From assembly GCA_946480965.1 (NCBI GenBank), contig CAMLMI010000130.1, positions 1 to 11,506 of the forward strand: a DNA stretch of 11,506 nt. The letters are read 5' to 3'. Every line of letters starts with the position of its first letter. Within the stretch, counting starts at the first letter, position 1. The notes under the pieces are model-generated. The model saw only the letters and a list, made by a program, of their open reading frames with translations, searched no databases and had not been told where the DNA came from. Positions 1-8,395 of the stretch are shown piece by piece. The DNA is from an uncultured Verrucomicrobiales bacterium. GTDB taxonomy: Bacteria > Verrucomicrobiota > Verrucomicrobiae > Limisphaerales > CANJSG01. The position numbers and the translations under genes were made by a program.

Positions 1-1
1 C

Positions 2-1648
2 ACTCGCCTCTACCGCCGCATCATGGCGCCGCTGCTCTCGCACCGCCGGTGGCGCTACGGGTTCCTGGTCGGGATCACGCTGCTCCTGCTGGCCGCCATG
101 GGCACGGTGGCAACCGGTTGGGTGAAGATGAAGATGCTGCCCTTCGACAACAAATCGGAGTTCCAGATCATCCTGAACCTACCCGAAGGCAGCTCGCTCG
201 AACGCACCGTGCAGGCGGCTCGCGAGATCGCCGCCGCCATCCGCACCGAGCCCGAGGTGACCGATTACCAGATCTACGCGGGCGTGGCGTCGCCGTTCAA
301 TTTCAACGGCCTCGTCCGCCATTACTTCCTGCGCCGGGGCGCGAGCGTCGCCGACATCCAGGTCAACCTCGCTCCCAAGCACGCCCGCGCGGCCCAGAGC
401 CACGACATCGCCACTCGCATCCGTCCGCGCGTGGCGGAGATCGCTGCCCGCTACGACGCCCGTGTGGCCGTGGCCGAAGTGCCGCCCGGTCCGCCGGTCC
501 TCCAGACGCTGGTCGCCGAACTCTACGGGCCCGACGAAGCCACTCGCCGCACCCTCGCGACCCAGGTGCGCGACATCTTCCGCCGCACTGAAGGCGTGGT
601 GGATGTGGACTGGTATGTGCAGGCCGACCAGCCCAAGGCCCGCTTCGTCATCGACAAGGAAAAGGCCGCCCTCCACGGCCTCACTGCCGAGACCATTTCC
701 CGCACCTTGGCCATCGCGGTCGGCGGCCAGTCGGTCGATCTCGTCCATCTGCCGGGCGAGAAGGAAGACGTGAACCTGGTGCTGGAACTGCCGCGTTCCT
801 CCCGCACGACGCCAGAAGAACTGCTCGCCCTGCGTGTGCGTTCCGGCGACGCCAACGCTTTGCCCGAGCCCGGTTCCGCCAGCGTCGCCCTGCCGCTCAT
901 TCCGCTGCGCGAACTGGTGAAGATCGAGCACGGCTTGGTCGATAAGAGCATTTACCATAAGAACCTCATGCCCGTGACCTACGTCATCGGCGACGTGGCC
1001 GGCACGGTCGAAAGTCCCGCCTACGCCATCTTCGCCATGAACCGGGAACTGAAGAAGCTGGGCGTGGAGATCTACAACGCGGCGATGCCGTTCAGCGATC
1101 TGACACCCGCGCTGAAGTGGGATGGCGAGTGGCACATCACGTTGGAAGTTTTCCGCGACCTCGGCCTGGCCTTTGCCGCCGTGCTGGTCCTGATCTACGT
1201 GCTGATGGTCGGCTGGTTCCGCTCCTTCCTCACGCCGGTGATCGTGATGGCGGCGATTCCATTTTCGCTGGTCGGCATCCTGCCGGCCCACGGCGCGATG
1301 GACGCCTTCTTCACCGCCACATCGATGATCGGCTTCATGGCCGGCGCCGGCATCGTGGTGCGGAACTCGATCATCCTGGTGGACTTCATCGAGCTGCGGC
1401 TGAGCGAAGGCATGCCGCTGGAGGAGGCCGTAGTGGACGCGGGCGCGGTGCGCTTCCGCCCGATGCTGCTGACGGCGCTCGCGGTGGTGGTCGGCGCATC
1501 GGTCATCCTCTTCGACCCGATCTTCCAGGGCCTGGCCATCGCGTTGATGGCCGGCGAAGTGGCGTCCCTGCTGATCAGCCGCATGGCCGTGCCGGTGCTC
1601 TACTTCATGGCGCACGACCGCGGCGCCGCGAAGCGCGAACAACTTTAG
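2..1648 (+). CDS. RND-family efflux transporter permease, C-terminal half (5' truncated by window edge)
   Basis: Inner-membrane, proton-driven permease of the RND superfamily (AcrB/HAE1-like), which would normally work with a periplasmic adaptor and an outer-membrane channel. The frame is open from the window edge, and the Met at 23 is internal, so the true start lies upstream. About 548 residues are visible, roughly half of the usual 1000-1100. Numbering from the first full codon, residues 17-40 form a transmembrane helix (TM7 by homology). A large periplasmic porter loop follows to about 380, then a hydrophobic block from 386 to the end consistent with TM8-TM12. Residues 450-462, [13 protein letters not shown], match the conserved RND TM10-11 signature (AcrB-type G-V-x-x-K/R-N-A-I-L-L-V-D). 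The C-terminus is short after the last helix. The stop is TAG at 1646-1648. The next gene is convergent, so this is the end of its operon. The family is certain; the substrate cannot be read from the sequence. Confidence 0.93.
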   Translation, partial: TRLYRRIMAPLLSHRRWRYGFLVGITLLLLAAMGTVATGWVKMKMLPFDNKSEFQIILNLPEGSSLERTVQAAREIAAAIRTEPEVTDYQIYAGVASPFNFNGLVRHYFLRRGASVADIQVNLAPKHARAAQSHDIATRIRPRVAEIAARYDARVAVAEVPPGPPVLQTLVAELYGPDEATRRTLATQVRDIFRRTEGVVDVDWYVQADQPKARFVIDKEKAALHGLTAETISRTLAIAVGGQSVDLVHLPGEKEDVNLVLELPRSSRTTPEELLALRVRSGDANALPEPGSASVALPLIPLRELVKIEHGLVDKSIYHKNLMPVTYVIGDVAGTVESPAYAIFAMNRELKKLGVEIYNAAMPFSDLTPALKWDGEWHITLEVFRDLGLAFAAVLVLIYVLMVGWFRSFLTPVIVMAAIPFSLVGILPAHGAMDAFFTATSMIGFMAGAGIVVRNSIILVDFIELRLSEGMPLEEAVVDAGAVRFRPMLLTALAVVVGASVILFDPIFQGLAIALMAGEVASLLISRMAVPVLYFMAHDRGAAKREQL

Positions 1649-1657
1649 ACCGGTCTA
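1646..1657. promoter_or_regulatory. Perfect 12-bp palindrome over the RND stop codon
   Basis: TAGACCGGTCTA is self-complementary and begins with the stop codon of the RND gene. TAGACC half-sites facing GGTCTA resemble operators of some TetR-family repressors, which often control RND pumps. Here, however, it sits at the 3' end of the gene with no plus-strand gene downstream in the window. Its GACCGGTC core recurs at 3442-3449, upstream of the sulfatase. A regulatory role is speculative. Confidence 0.25.
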
Positions 1658-1894
1658 GCCCAACATGAAGTCCGACCCGTTTCCGAACGGCTGGGCATCC
1701 TGACAATCACCAAAGCCGCATCGATGCAGAAGCGGCCAAGCTTGCTACGTCCGCGATTTTTGCCTTTGCCGAGCGACCAGGTTGAGCAGCCCACTGGACC
1801 ATGGCGCAGGTAGGGACAGAGACATTTGGAGGACTGGCACCTTGGATTCTTGAGCTCGGCTTTGAGGATGTGAACGGTGCCGCTCATTCCTCGC

Positions 1895-3412
1895 TCAGGG
1901 CGCGCGCCACTGGGGCTTGGCTTCGGGTTGTTTCGCAAGGAGGGCGCGGAGCTTGGCCACGACCTTGGGGTGTTCGTTGGCCAGGTTGCGGGTCTCTTGG
2001 GGATCGGTCCGATAGTCGTAGAGCTCGATCTCGGCGGTGTCGGCCGGAGCACCGGGACGTTTCCATTCCACCAGACGATGGCGTTCGGTGCGGATGGCGC
2101 GGCCGATCATCTGTCCGCGTTCGCGATTGGACCGGGGAAAGGCGTGGAAGATCGCGTCCTTTTCCTTGGCGAAGAACTTCCGCTTCAACAGCGGCACAAA
2201 GCTGGTGCCGTCCAGCGGCTGGGGCACGGAGGTCGCGGAGAATCCGGCCAGTTCGCGCAGCGTGGGGAAGAGATCGACCGTCTCGACCAACGCGTCGGTG
2301 CGGCTGCCCGGCTTGGCCACGCCGGGCGCGGCGACGATGAGCGGGATGCGCGCGGCCTGTTCGTAGTTGGTGTGTTTGCACCACATGCCGTGGTCGCCGA
2401 GATGCCAGCCGTGGTCGCCCCAGAGGAAGACGATCGTGTTGTCGGCCAAACCCAGCCGGTCCAGTTCGTCGAGCAGCTTGCCGATCTGCGCGTCCACGTA
2501 GCTCATCGCGGCGTAGTAGCCGTGGATCAAGGTGCGTTGCAGATCCTCGGGCAGGGGACGTTCGTTTGGAATCGGGCGGTAGTTTGGCAGCTCGATGTTC
2601 ATCTGCGGCGCGTAGGCCGGAGCGCCTTCGGGCGGAGTCTGGCGGGCAGGCAGGGGAAAGGCGCTGCGGTCGTAAAGATCCCAATACTTCTTCGGCGCGC
2701 AGAAGGGCAGGTGCGGCTTCATGAAACCGACGGCCAAGAAGAACGGCGTTTCCGGCGCGGCTTGGACGGCTTGGAGCCGACGGATGGCTTCGGCGGCGAT
2801 GCGGCCATCGGGATAAGCATCGTCCGGCACATCGGCGGCTTCCCAAGCCGCGCCCTTGGGCAATTCGTGGATCGGACGGCCGAGTTCATTGCCGAAGAAG
2901 GCTTCTTCCCGGGTCAGGCCGTCGGGCGAACCGCTCTCCGGCAAAGCGTAGGCGACGACGCGCTCCTTCCAGAAGGGAACGCTCCAGGAAACGGCGTCGT
3001 CCTGGTTGCCGTGACCGACGTGGAAGATCTTCCCGAGACCCTGCGACGTGTAGCCCCGCTGTTTGAAGAACTGCGGCAACGTCACGGCGTCGGGCGTCGC
3101 CTTCCGGAAATTCGTCGCGAGGTCGTAGATGCCGGTCGAGGTCGGACGCAGGCCGGTGAGGAGCGAATTGCGGGACGGAGCGCAGACCGCCTGGTTGCAA
3201 TAGGCGCGGGTGAACGTCATGCCGCGCGCGGCCAACCGGTCCATCTGCGGCGTTTCGGCCAATGCGTCGCCGTAGGAACCGAGCTGGGGCTTGAGGTCGT
3301 CCACGCAGATCAGCAGCACGTTCGGCCGGGGTGTCGCCGCGAACGAGGACCAGGCCAGCAGCGGGCAAAGGATGGAAAGGAGGATTCGGTTCAGCACGGA
3401 TACGGGACGCAT
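1895..3412 (-). CDS. Exported sulfatase, iduronate-2-sulfatase-like (type I, Cys-type formylglycine)
   Basis: Type I sulfatase expected to hydrolyse sulfate esters, probably on a sulfated polysaccharide, outside the cytoplasm. It is 505 aa, typical for the family. The ATG at 3412 was chosen because it opens a signal peptide (residues 1 to about 25) immediately before the conserved N-V-L-L-I-C-V-D-D strand. Active-site residues seen: D38-D39 (metal); C77-A-P-S-R81, where C77 is the residue converted to formylglycine; G-K128-I-F-H131; K232-P-H234-L-P-F; D333-H334-G; and K346. From memory, the human iduronate-2-sulfatase residues are D45/D46, C84, R88, K135, H138, H229, D334, H335 and K347. The first six are matched at a constant offset of 7. 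This places it in the IDS-like group (SulfAtlas S1_7, from memory). Activation would need a formylglycine-generating enzyme encoded elsewhere. It starts 53 nt after the DUF885 gene on the same strand, so co-transcription is likely. No clear Shine-Dalgarno is seen. The natural substrate is unknown. Confidence 0.93.
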   Translation of the reverse strand: MRPVSVLNRILLSILCPLLAWSSFAATPRPNVLLICVDDLKPQLGSYGDALAETPQMDRLAARGMTFTRAYCNQAVCAPSRNSLLTGLRPTSTGIYDLATNFRKATPDAVTLPQFFKQRGYTSQGLGKIFHVGHGNQDDAVSWSVPFWKERVVAYALPESGSPDGLTREEAFFGNELGRPIHELPKGAAWEAADVPDDAYPDGRIAAEAIRRLQAVQAAPETPFFLAVGFMKPHLPFCAPKKYWDLYDRSAFPLPARQTPPEGAPAYAPQMNIELPNYRPIPNERPLPEDLQRTLIHGYYAAMSYVDAQIGKLLDELDRLGLADNTIVFLWGDHGWHLGDHGMWCKHTNYEQAARIPLIVAAPGVAKPGSRTDALVETVDLFPTLRELAGFSATSVPQPLDGTSFVPLLKRKFFAKEKDAIFHAFPRSNRERGQMIGRAIRTERHRLVEWKRPGAPADTAEIELYDYRTDPQETRNLANEHPKVVAKLRALLAKQPEAKPQWRAP

Positions 3413-3440
3413 TTCGTCCGCATAGATAAGGAGAGAAAAC

Positions 3441-3450
3441 GGACCGGTCC
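3441..3450. promoter_or_regulatory. 10-bp palindrome in the DUF885-sulfatase gap
   Basis: GGACCGGTCC is a perfect palindrome lying 28 nt upstream of the sulfatase start, in the 53-nt gap after the DUF885 gene. It shares the GACCGGTC core with the palindrome at 1646-1657, so the core flanks the sulfatase gene on both sides. A third copy (9106-9115) lies inside the PEP-CTERM coding sequence, which weakens a regulatory reading. Confidence 0.2.
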
Positions 3451-3465
3451 ACCGTCCATTGCGGC

Positions 3466-5259
3466 TCACGGATTCTCGCCGACGAACTTCCAAGAGCTGC
3501 CGTGGTCCTTCGGCAGCTTTTCGCCGGACACGCTGGCGCGGACCATCTCGATGGGCATGGGGCCGGCCTTGAGGATGTGGTCGTGGAAGGCCTTTTCGGT
3601 CATCCGTCCGGACTTCACCTGTTCCTCGTAGAGGGCGCGGAGCTGGATCGCGCCCATCATGTAGCCCACCTGATAGAGCGGGGAGTAGGAGCCGTTGAAC
3701 GAACGGCGCACCTCGCCCGTGGCGGTCTGCCGGTCGTGGCCCACGCGGTCCACGAGGAAGTCGATGCACTGTTCGGGCGTCCATTTCCCGAGGTGGAAAT
3801 TCAGCGAGAAGATGATCCGTGCGCAGCGGTGGGAGCGCCAGAAGAGCGCTCCGGCGCGGTCCAGTGGTGTTGCGTTGAAGCCCGCGTCCCAGAGGTGGAA
3901 CTCCCACCAGAGCGCCCAGCCTTCCACCCAGAACGGCGTGGAGAAGAGCCGGCGATGTTGGTTGAAGCGCTGGTTATACCAATACTGGAGGTGATGGCCG
4001 GGGATCAGCTCGTGATGGACGGTGGCGTGGCAAAAGTGCCGGTTGTTCGCCCGCAGGCTGGCGACCTTGTCGGCGTGGTCCATCGAGTCGGTCGGAAAGG
4101 AGACCATGATCTGCGCGCCGCCGAGGAAGAAGGGTGAGGTCTTCTGCTGCTCGGGCGAAAGCATGACCATCGTCCAGTCGTCGATGGCCAGCGGCGGAAT
4201 GGTGATCATGTCGCGCTTCAGCAGGAAGTCGATGGCCTCGTAGGCCTGTTGGGCGATGAAGGCGGGCTGCTGGCCGGGTTGCAGATGGTTGGACTTGGCC
4301 TGTTCCAGCGCGGCTTTCCAATCGTCGCCGTGGCCGAGTTCTCGGGCGACCTTGCGCCACTCCGCCTCGCACCAGGCGAATTCCTTCTCGGCGATGGCGA
4401 CGAGCTGTTCGGGGGTGTAGGGGATCATCTCGCGCCGGAGATCGACGTGGAGGCCCTCGGCGCCGATGGGATCGCCGACGATCGGATCGTCTTCGCCCGC
4501 CTTGGCTCCGACGATCTTTTCGCGGAGGTGCTTGGTGTGTTCGTCGAGGGCGGCCACGAGCTTCTTGTAGGGCTCGCGCGTCCACCAGCCGAACTCCGGG
4601 TCGTAGCCGTCGTAGTGGCGGAACCAGTTGTCGAGGGTGCGCTTGAGGTCGGCGATCTGCTCCGAGGCGCGGAGGGCGACGCTCCGGCTGGGCTTGGGAT
4701 CGGCGGCCTCCAGCTTCTTCCGGGCGGCGACCAGTTCCTCTCGGATGCGGGTCAGGGTGGCGGCGGCGGCCCGGGCGTCCACGGGCTGGAATTCCCGACG
4801 CGCCTCCTGCAATGCGGCGATCTGCCCGGCGACGCCGAGGAACGACGCCATTTCCTGTTCGCGCTGTTCCTCGCGGTCCAGCAGCGCCAGTTCGTGGCGG
4901 AGGTGGGTGCGGAGCAGGTGCCAATCGATCCGGCCCTCCACGCCCAAGGGTTCGTAGGGCATGGCGTCGAGGCGCTGGAGCCAGACAGTGTAGAGGGCGC
5001 GAAAGCGGGTGCGGCGCTTTTCGGAACCGGGAGCGGAGTAGAAGGACTCCAGCACGCGGTTGTCGCTGTTGAAGCGCTCGACCAATTCCCGCAGCTCGCT
5101 GGATTGCGGAGCGGCCAGCGCGGCGAGGTCCGGCACGTAATCTTCGACCGGCCGCTGCGACTGCGCGGGCTGACCGTGGCGGAAGTCGTTGGTCGTGCCG
5201 AAGGCTGACGTGGCCACGAAGAGGCAGATCGGAGCTGCGAAGAAGCGGAGCGGCATCAT
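3466..5259 (-). CDS. Exported DUF885-family metallopeptidase-like protein
   Basis: Member of the DUF885 family, thought to be zinc metallopeptidases related to the MA clan; the substrate is not established. It is 597 aa from the ATG at 5259, and a second ATG at 5256 is equally possible. Either start gives a signal peptide ending near T-S-A-F-G. A longer frame starting at 5322 would add 21 polar residues before the signal and was not chosen. The key motif is H415-H416-E417-L-I-P-G-H422-H423 (HExxPGHH), followed by W-V-E446-G-W-A. These are the two hallmark blocks of DUF885, with H416, E417, H422 and E446 as candidate zinc or catalytic residues. The middle of the protein (about 60-330) is charged and helix-rich. 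It is the first gene of a likely two-gene transcript with the sulfatase. The upstream region shows only a weak purine stretch and no obvious sigma-70 promoter. Family assignment is strong; peptidase activity is inferred. Confidence 0.88.
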   Translation of the reverse strand: MMPLRFFAAPICLFVATSAFGTTNDFRHGQPAQSQRPVEDYVPDLAALAAPQSSELRELVERFNSDNRVLESFYSAPGSEKRRTRFRALYTVWLQRLDAMPYEPLGVEGRIDWHLLRTHLRHELALLDREEQREQEMASFLGVAGQIAALQEARREFQPVDARAAAATLTRIREELVAARKKLEAADPKPSRSVALRASEQIADLKRTLDNWFRHYDGYDPEFGWWTREPYKKLVAALDEHTKHLREKIVGAKAGEDDPIVGDPIGAEGLHVDLRREMIPYTPEQLVAIAEKEFAWCEAEWRKVARELGHGDDWKAALEQAKSNHLQPGQQPAFIAQQAYEAIDFLLKRDMITIPPLAIDDWTMVMLSPEQQKTSPFFLGGAQIMVSFPTDSMDHADKVASLRANNRHFCHATVHHELIPGHHLQYWYNQRFNQHRRLFSTPFWVEGWALWWEFHLWDAGFNATPLDRAGALFWRSHRCARIIFSLNFHLGKWTPEQCIDFLVDRVGHDRQTATGEVRRSFNGSYSPLYQVGYMMGAIQLRALYEEQVKSGRMTEKAFHDHILKAGPMPIEMVRASVSGEKLPKDHGSSWKFVGENP

Positions 5260-5614
5260 GCGCGCGTCAGCGTCCAGTTCCGCGGTTACGCGGCAAGCGC
5301 CGAGTTTCGGGCGGGAGAGCACACAGAGAAAGCGTTGGCTGCCGGAGGAGCGTGGACGGTCGTTATGTCCGCGGGGTCAGCTTGAATCCGGGAGTCCATC
5401 CAAGTTTCACGGCATTTCATCTCGGAATGGGTGCTTGTGTCTGTCGCGGTTCGCTTCAGTTGCAGCAAAAACGCGGCCTCGCGGAAGTGACCGTCCGCGC
5501 TCCGACTGCATCGTTCCGGCTTATCCGATGGAAAGAGGGAGGCCGAAGGTCGGGTTAGGGGACATCGCTCTTCCAGCGGAGCCCTCATGGCCTCTTCGGC
5601 GCAGGAGCATCTCT

Positions 5615-5634
5615 GGGAACGGTCATCGTTTCCC
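5615..5634. repeat. Hairpin 1 of the cluster downstream of the M1 gene
   Basis: GGGAACG (5615-5621) pairs with CGTTTCCC (5627-5634), with one bulged T and a five-base loop. It is the outermost of three hairpins in 83 nt. There is no T-tract on either side, so it is not a standard intrinsic terminator. Confidence 0.45.
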
Positions 5635-5646
5635 GAGAAGCTCGCT

Positions 5647-5674
5647 ACGCTCGCACCGGCTTCGCCGGTAGCGT
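5647..5674. repeat. Hairpin 2 of the cluster: bulged 11-bp stem
   Basis: ACGCT (5647-5651) plus ACCGGC (5655-5660) pair with GCCGGT (5664-5669) plus AGCGT (5670-5674). The loop is TTC and a CGC bulge lies on the left arm. The form resembles dispersed intergenic palindromes (REP-like), but a genome-wide copy number cannot be judged from one window. Confidence 0.55.
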
Positions 5675-5697
5675 GGGAAGGTTCGGCGAACCGTCCC
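5675..5697. repeat. Hairpin 3 of the cluster: 10-bp stem with one mismatch
   Basis: GGGAAGGTTC (5675-5684) pairs with GAACCGTCCC (5688-5697) with a single mismatch and a GGC loop. It abuts hairpin 2 directly and lies 18 nt past the M1 peptidase stop. It could therefore stabilise or help end that transcript, but no U-run follows on the minus strand. Confidence 0.55.
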
Positions 5698-5715
5698 TAC
5701 CCCCAAAGCGGAGAG

Positions 5716-8364
5716 CTATTTCTTCTTGGGCGCTTTTTCGGCGGGACGGGCGGAAACCGCGTCGAGGCGTTGCTTCAACCGATCGAGCTCTTCGCGGAGT
5801 TCGCGGTTGGTCTTCTGGAGTTCGAGCATGTCCTGGCGGAGATCGGGGATCGCGCTGGCGGGACGGGCGTCTTGGTCGAGGGCTTTGAGCGCGGCTTCGG
5901 CGGCGTTCTGGAACCGGTCGTTCCGCGCGGAGACGGCCATTGCCGCCAGGGTGGAACGCGCCGCCGGGTCCTTGAGCTGGCCGAGGCCGTTGATGGCTCC
6001 GAGGGCGACGGCTTCGCGGAGATGGCGGGTCTTGGCGAGCAGCACCTGCCGCACGGCGGTCTTGTCGGTCTCGTTGCGCGCGAGGTAGCCCAAGGTGTTG
6101 AGCGCGGCGGTCAGGCCGCGTCCGACCAGATCGGCTTCGCGACGATCGAGGGCGGCGCGGAGGGGCGCGATGAAGGCCGGATCGTCGAGCTGGCGCATGG
6201 CGGCGACGGCGCTGTCGAAGACGTGTTCGTTGACCGAGCGGCTGTCGAGCTGGGCGATGAGGATCTGGCGCGAAGCATCCGTGGGATGGTTGGCCAAGCC
6301 GCCGAGCGCGGAGCCGATGATGTCGGGGTTCTTCTCCGTGGAAACGATGTTGGTCAGGGCGGTCAACGCGGTCGGGGTGGTGAAATCGGCGATGGCCTCA
6401 ACCACGGCCTTGCGGGCGCGGGCTTCCTTTTGCGCGAGCGAAGCGCGGAGCGCGTCGAAGGCTCCGTCGGTGCCGATCCGGCCCAACGCCTTGGCGGCTT
6501 CCACGCGGACGAACCAGCGGTCGTCTTCGTTGAGCACGTCGCGCAGCAGGGCGACGGTGTCGGGGCTCTTTTCCCGCGCCAGCCGTTCGATGGCGTTGAT
6601 GCGGCCGAGGGGATCGGACTTGTCCGCGAGCTGCGCAACGGTCAGAGCGCGGGGCGGGGTGAAGTCGATGCTGGCGAGGAGGGAGACTTCGGGATCGAGC
6701 CGCACGATGGTCGGCGCGGAGGGGAAGGCGAACGCGAAGTCGGCGGTGCGTCCATCGACCTGCACGACCTTGTCCACTGTGCCGAACGCTCCCAGGAAGC
6801 GCAGCGTGAGCGGGAACTGGAAATCCAGCACCTCGTCGTTCACCGGCTGGGTCTGCCGCAAGGAGACGCGCGCGATCTTGGCGCGGGCGTCCCAAACGTA
6901 GTCGGCTTTGAGCGCGGGATTGCCGCCGTGGTAGAGCCATTGATCGAAGAAGCGGTCGAGCGAACGGCCCGTGACCTCCTCGAAGGCCTGGAGCAGATCC
7001 TCGGTGACGACGGGCTGGAACTTGTGGCGCTCCAGATAGGTGCCGACCGCGCGGCGGAAAAGCTCGGGGCCGAACTGGCTACGGAGCATGTGGAGAATCC
7101 ACGAGGCCTTGCCATAGACGAGGCCGTTGAACTGGTCGCCGCCGTCGGGCTTGAGCACGCGGGTGACGATGGCGCGGGTGTTGTTGGTCTGGCGGGTGAG
7201 GGTGCGGGCGCGGTTCAGCATGACGTAGCGGAACTCGTCGCGGCCGTGGAAGGACTCGGTGAAGAGCGCGTCGTAGTAGGTCGCGAAGCCCTCGTTCAAC
7301 CAGAGGTGGCTCCAGTCCTTGCAGGTGACGACATCACCGAACCACTGGTGGGCCAGCTCGTGGGCCACGAGGCTCTCGGAGCTGCGGATCGTCTCGGACT
7401 CGTCGGCGAAGAGCGTGCGGTCCGTCAGCACGGTGAGGCTGGTGTTTTCCATGCCGCCCGCCTGGAAGTCGCGGGTCACGATCTGGAAATACTTCTCCCA
7501 CGGAAACGGCATCCCGATTTCCTTCTCGAAGAAGACCATCATCTCCTTGGTGCGGCGGAAGGAATTCTTCGCGAGGGGCAGCTCATCTGGCGGCACGATG
7601 AAGGCGAGCGGGAGGTCGCCGTGGGTGTCCTCGATGGACTTGAAATAGCCGGCCGCGAGGCAGACGAGGTAGTTGGCGTGCGGTTTTTCCTGTCGCCAAT
7701 GGTGGGCGACGAGACCGGAGGTGCTGTTGGTTTCCGTGCCCAGCTTGCGGCCGTTGGAAAATACGTCCATGCCGCTGGGCACGTGGCAAATGATCTCGGT
7801 GGAGACCTTCTCGTTCGGCGAGTCGAACATCGGATACCAATGGCGGGCCACGATGGTTTCGCCCTGGGTGTAGAGGTGGGTTTCGTTCGTGCCGTAGCCG
7901 AGCTCGGGCGTGCGGAAGAAAAGGCCGTTCTCCGGATACGCCTTGTAGTCGATGGTCACGGTGTGTTCCGAGCCCACGGGCAGCGGCGGATCGAACTGGA
8001 TGAGGATCTCGTGGTCCGTGGCCTGGTAGCCTTGGATCGGCACCTTGGACGTGACGGAGACGACGCGGAGCTGTTCGGCGTCGAGGCGGAGTTCGGCGAG
8101 CGGGAGACCGAGCGGCTGGAAGGTGATCGAGGCGCTGCCGGTGACGGAGCGCTCCTTGAAGTCGGGCGTGACGTCGAGCTTCAGGTGGATGAAATCCGCG
8201 TTCCGGTCCGGGGCGTAGCGACGGGCGGGTTCGCCTCCGGGCGCGAACGGCGTGGCCTGCGAGCCGTGGAAGGCTCCGTGGAAATGGCAGTAGTATTCCT
8301 CGGCGTGGGAGACGGCAGCCGCCCCGATCAGCGCGGCCAGAATGGAGGTGAGGCACTTGGACAC
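5716..8364 (-). CDS. Exported M1-family (gluzincin) aminopeptidase with HEAT repeats and C-terminal coiled coil
   Basis: Zinc aminopeptidase of family M1, expected to remove N-terminal residues from peptides outside the cytoplasm. It is 882 aa. The only usable start after the in-frame TAG upstream is the GTG at 8364, which opens a signal peptide (residues 1-21, ending S-H-A). The mature N-terminus begins E-E-Y-Y-C-H-F-H-G-A-F-H, rich in Cys/His. The N-terminal beta domain spans about 50-240. The catalytic domain has G303-G-M-E306-N (a GxMEN variant of the usual GAMEN), H335-E336-L-A-H339-Q-W-F-G-D, the third zinc ligand E358 in N-E-G-F-A (HExxH-x18-E), and the catalytic tyrosine candidate Y417. 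Residues about 585-830 are HEAT-like helical repeats. Residues about 846-873 are a heptad coiled coil, followed by a basic tail ending K-K-K. All catalytic residues are present. A terminator between it and the upstream PEP-CTERM gene implies its own promoter in 8365-8463; no clear Shine-Dalgarno sits near the GTG. Confidence 0.95.
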   Translation of the reverse strand: MSKCLTSILAALIGAAAVSHAEEYYCHFHGAFHGSQATPFAPGGEPARRYAPDRNADFIHLKLDVTPDFKERSVTGSASITFQPLGLPLAELRLDAEQLRVVSVTSKVPIQGYQATDHEILIQFDPPLPVGSEHTVTIDYKAYPENGLFFRTPELGYGTNETHLYTQGETIVARHWYPMFDSPNEKVSTEIICHVPSGMDVFSNGRKLGTETNSTSGLVAHHWRQEKPHANYLVCLAAGYFKSIEDTHGDLPLAFIVPPDELPLAKNSFRRTKEMMVFFEKEIGMPFPWEKYFQIVTRDFQAGGMENTSLTVLTDRTLFADESETIRSSESLVAHELAHQWFGDVVTCKDWSHLWLNEGFATYYDALFTESFHGRDEFRYVMLNRARTLTRQTNNTRAIVTRVLKPDGGDQFNGLVYGKASWILHMLRSQFGPELFRRAVGTYLERHKFQPVVTEDLLQAFEEVTGRSLDRFFDQWLYHGGNPALKADYVWDARAKIARVSLRQTQPVNDEVLDFQFPLTLRFLGAFGTVDKVVQVDGRTADFAFAFPSAPTIVRLDPEVSLLASIDFTPPRALTVAQLADKSDPLGRINAIERLAREKSPDTVALLRDVLNEDDRWFVRVEAAKALGRIGTDGAFDALRASLAQKEARARKAVVEAIADFTTPTALTALTNIVSTEKNPDIIGSALGGLANHPTDASRQILIAQLDSRSVNEHVFDSAVAAMRQLDDPAFIAPLRAALDRREADLVGRGLTAALNTLGYLARNETDKTAVRQVLLAKTRHLREAVALGAINGLGQLKDPAARSTLAAMAVSARNDRFQNAAEAALKALDQDARPASAIPDLRQDMLELQKTNRELREELDRLKQRLDAVSARPAEKAPKKK

Positions 8365-8395
8365 GCCGTGCTTGTAGCGGGTGCGGCGCGGCGCG

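Larger units (their letters stand above)
5260..5715. other. 456-nt intergenic region between DUF885 and M1 peptidase genes
   Basis: This stretch holds no convincing gene. Short frames (for example 5286-5588 minus and 5352-5558 plus) have no recognisable domain and no good ribosome binding site. The left part must contain the promoter for the DUF885-sulfatase pair, but I could not pick -35/-10 boxes with confidence. The right part (5615-5697) contains three consecutive hairpins, described separately. I see no tRNA or riboswitch-like structure. Confidence 0.5.

Noticed and set aside
179..1642. A 487-codon minus-strand frame opposite the RND permease
   Set aside because: It is rich in His, Gln and Asp with no domain, and is the expected shadow of a GC-rich membrane-protein gene.
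1677..1690. Hairpin CCGTT-TCCG-AACGG after the RND gene as a terminator
   Set aside because: The stem is only 5 bp and no T-run follows; a GCCCA/TGGGC outer pair (1658-1662 and 1692-1696) exists but leaves a large unpaired gap.
1877..3631. A 584-codon plus-strand frame across the sulfatase
   Set aside because: It is antisense to the well-supported sulfatase, lacks motifs, and runs past the end of that gene only by chance openness.
3413..3907. N-terminal extension of the sulfatase frame to 3907
   Set aside because: It would overlap the DUF885 coding region by more than 400 nt and bury the signal peptide that begins at the ATG at 3412.
4249..5208. A 319-codon plus-strand frame opposite DUF885
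   Set aside because: The other strand carries the HExxPGHH and EGWA motifs; this frame has none and no signal peptide or ribosome binding site.
5286..5588. A possible 100-aa minus-strand gene upstream of DUF885
   Set aside because: No domain, no convincing ribosome binding site and unremarkable composition; treated as non-coding promoter-side sequence.
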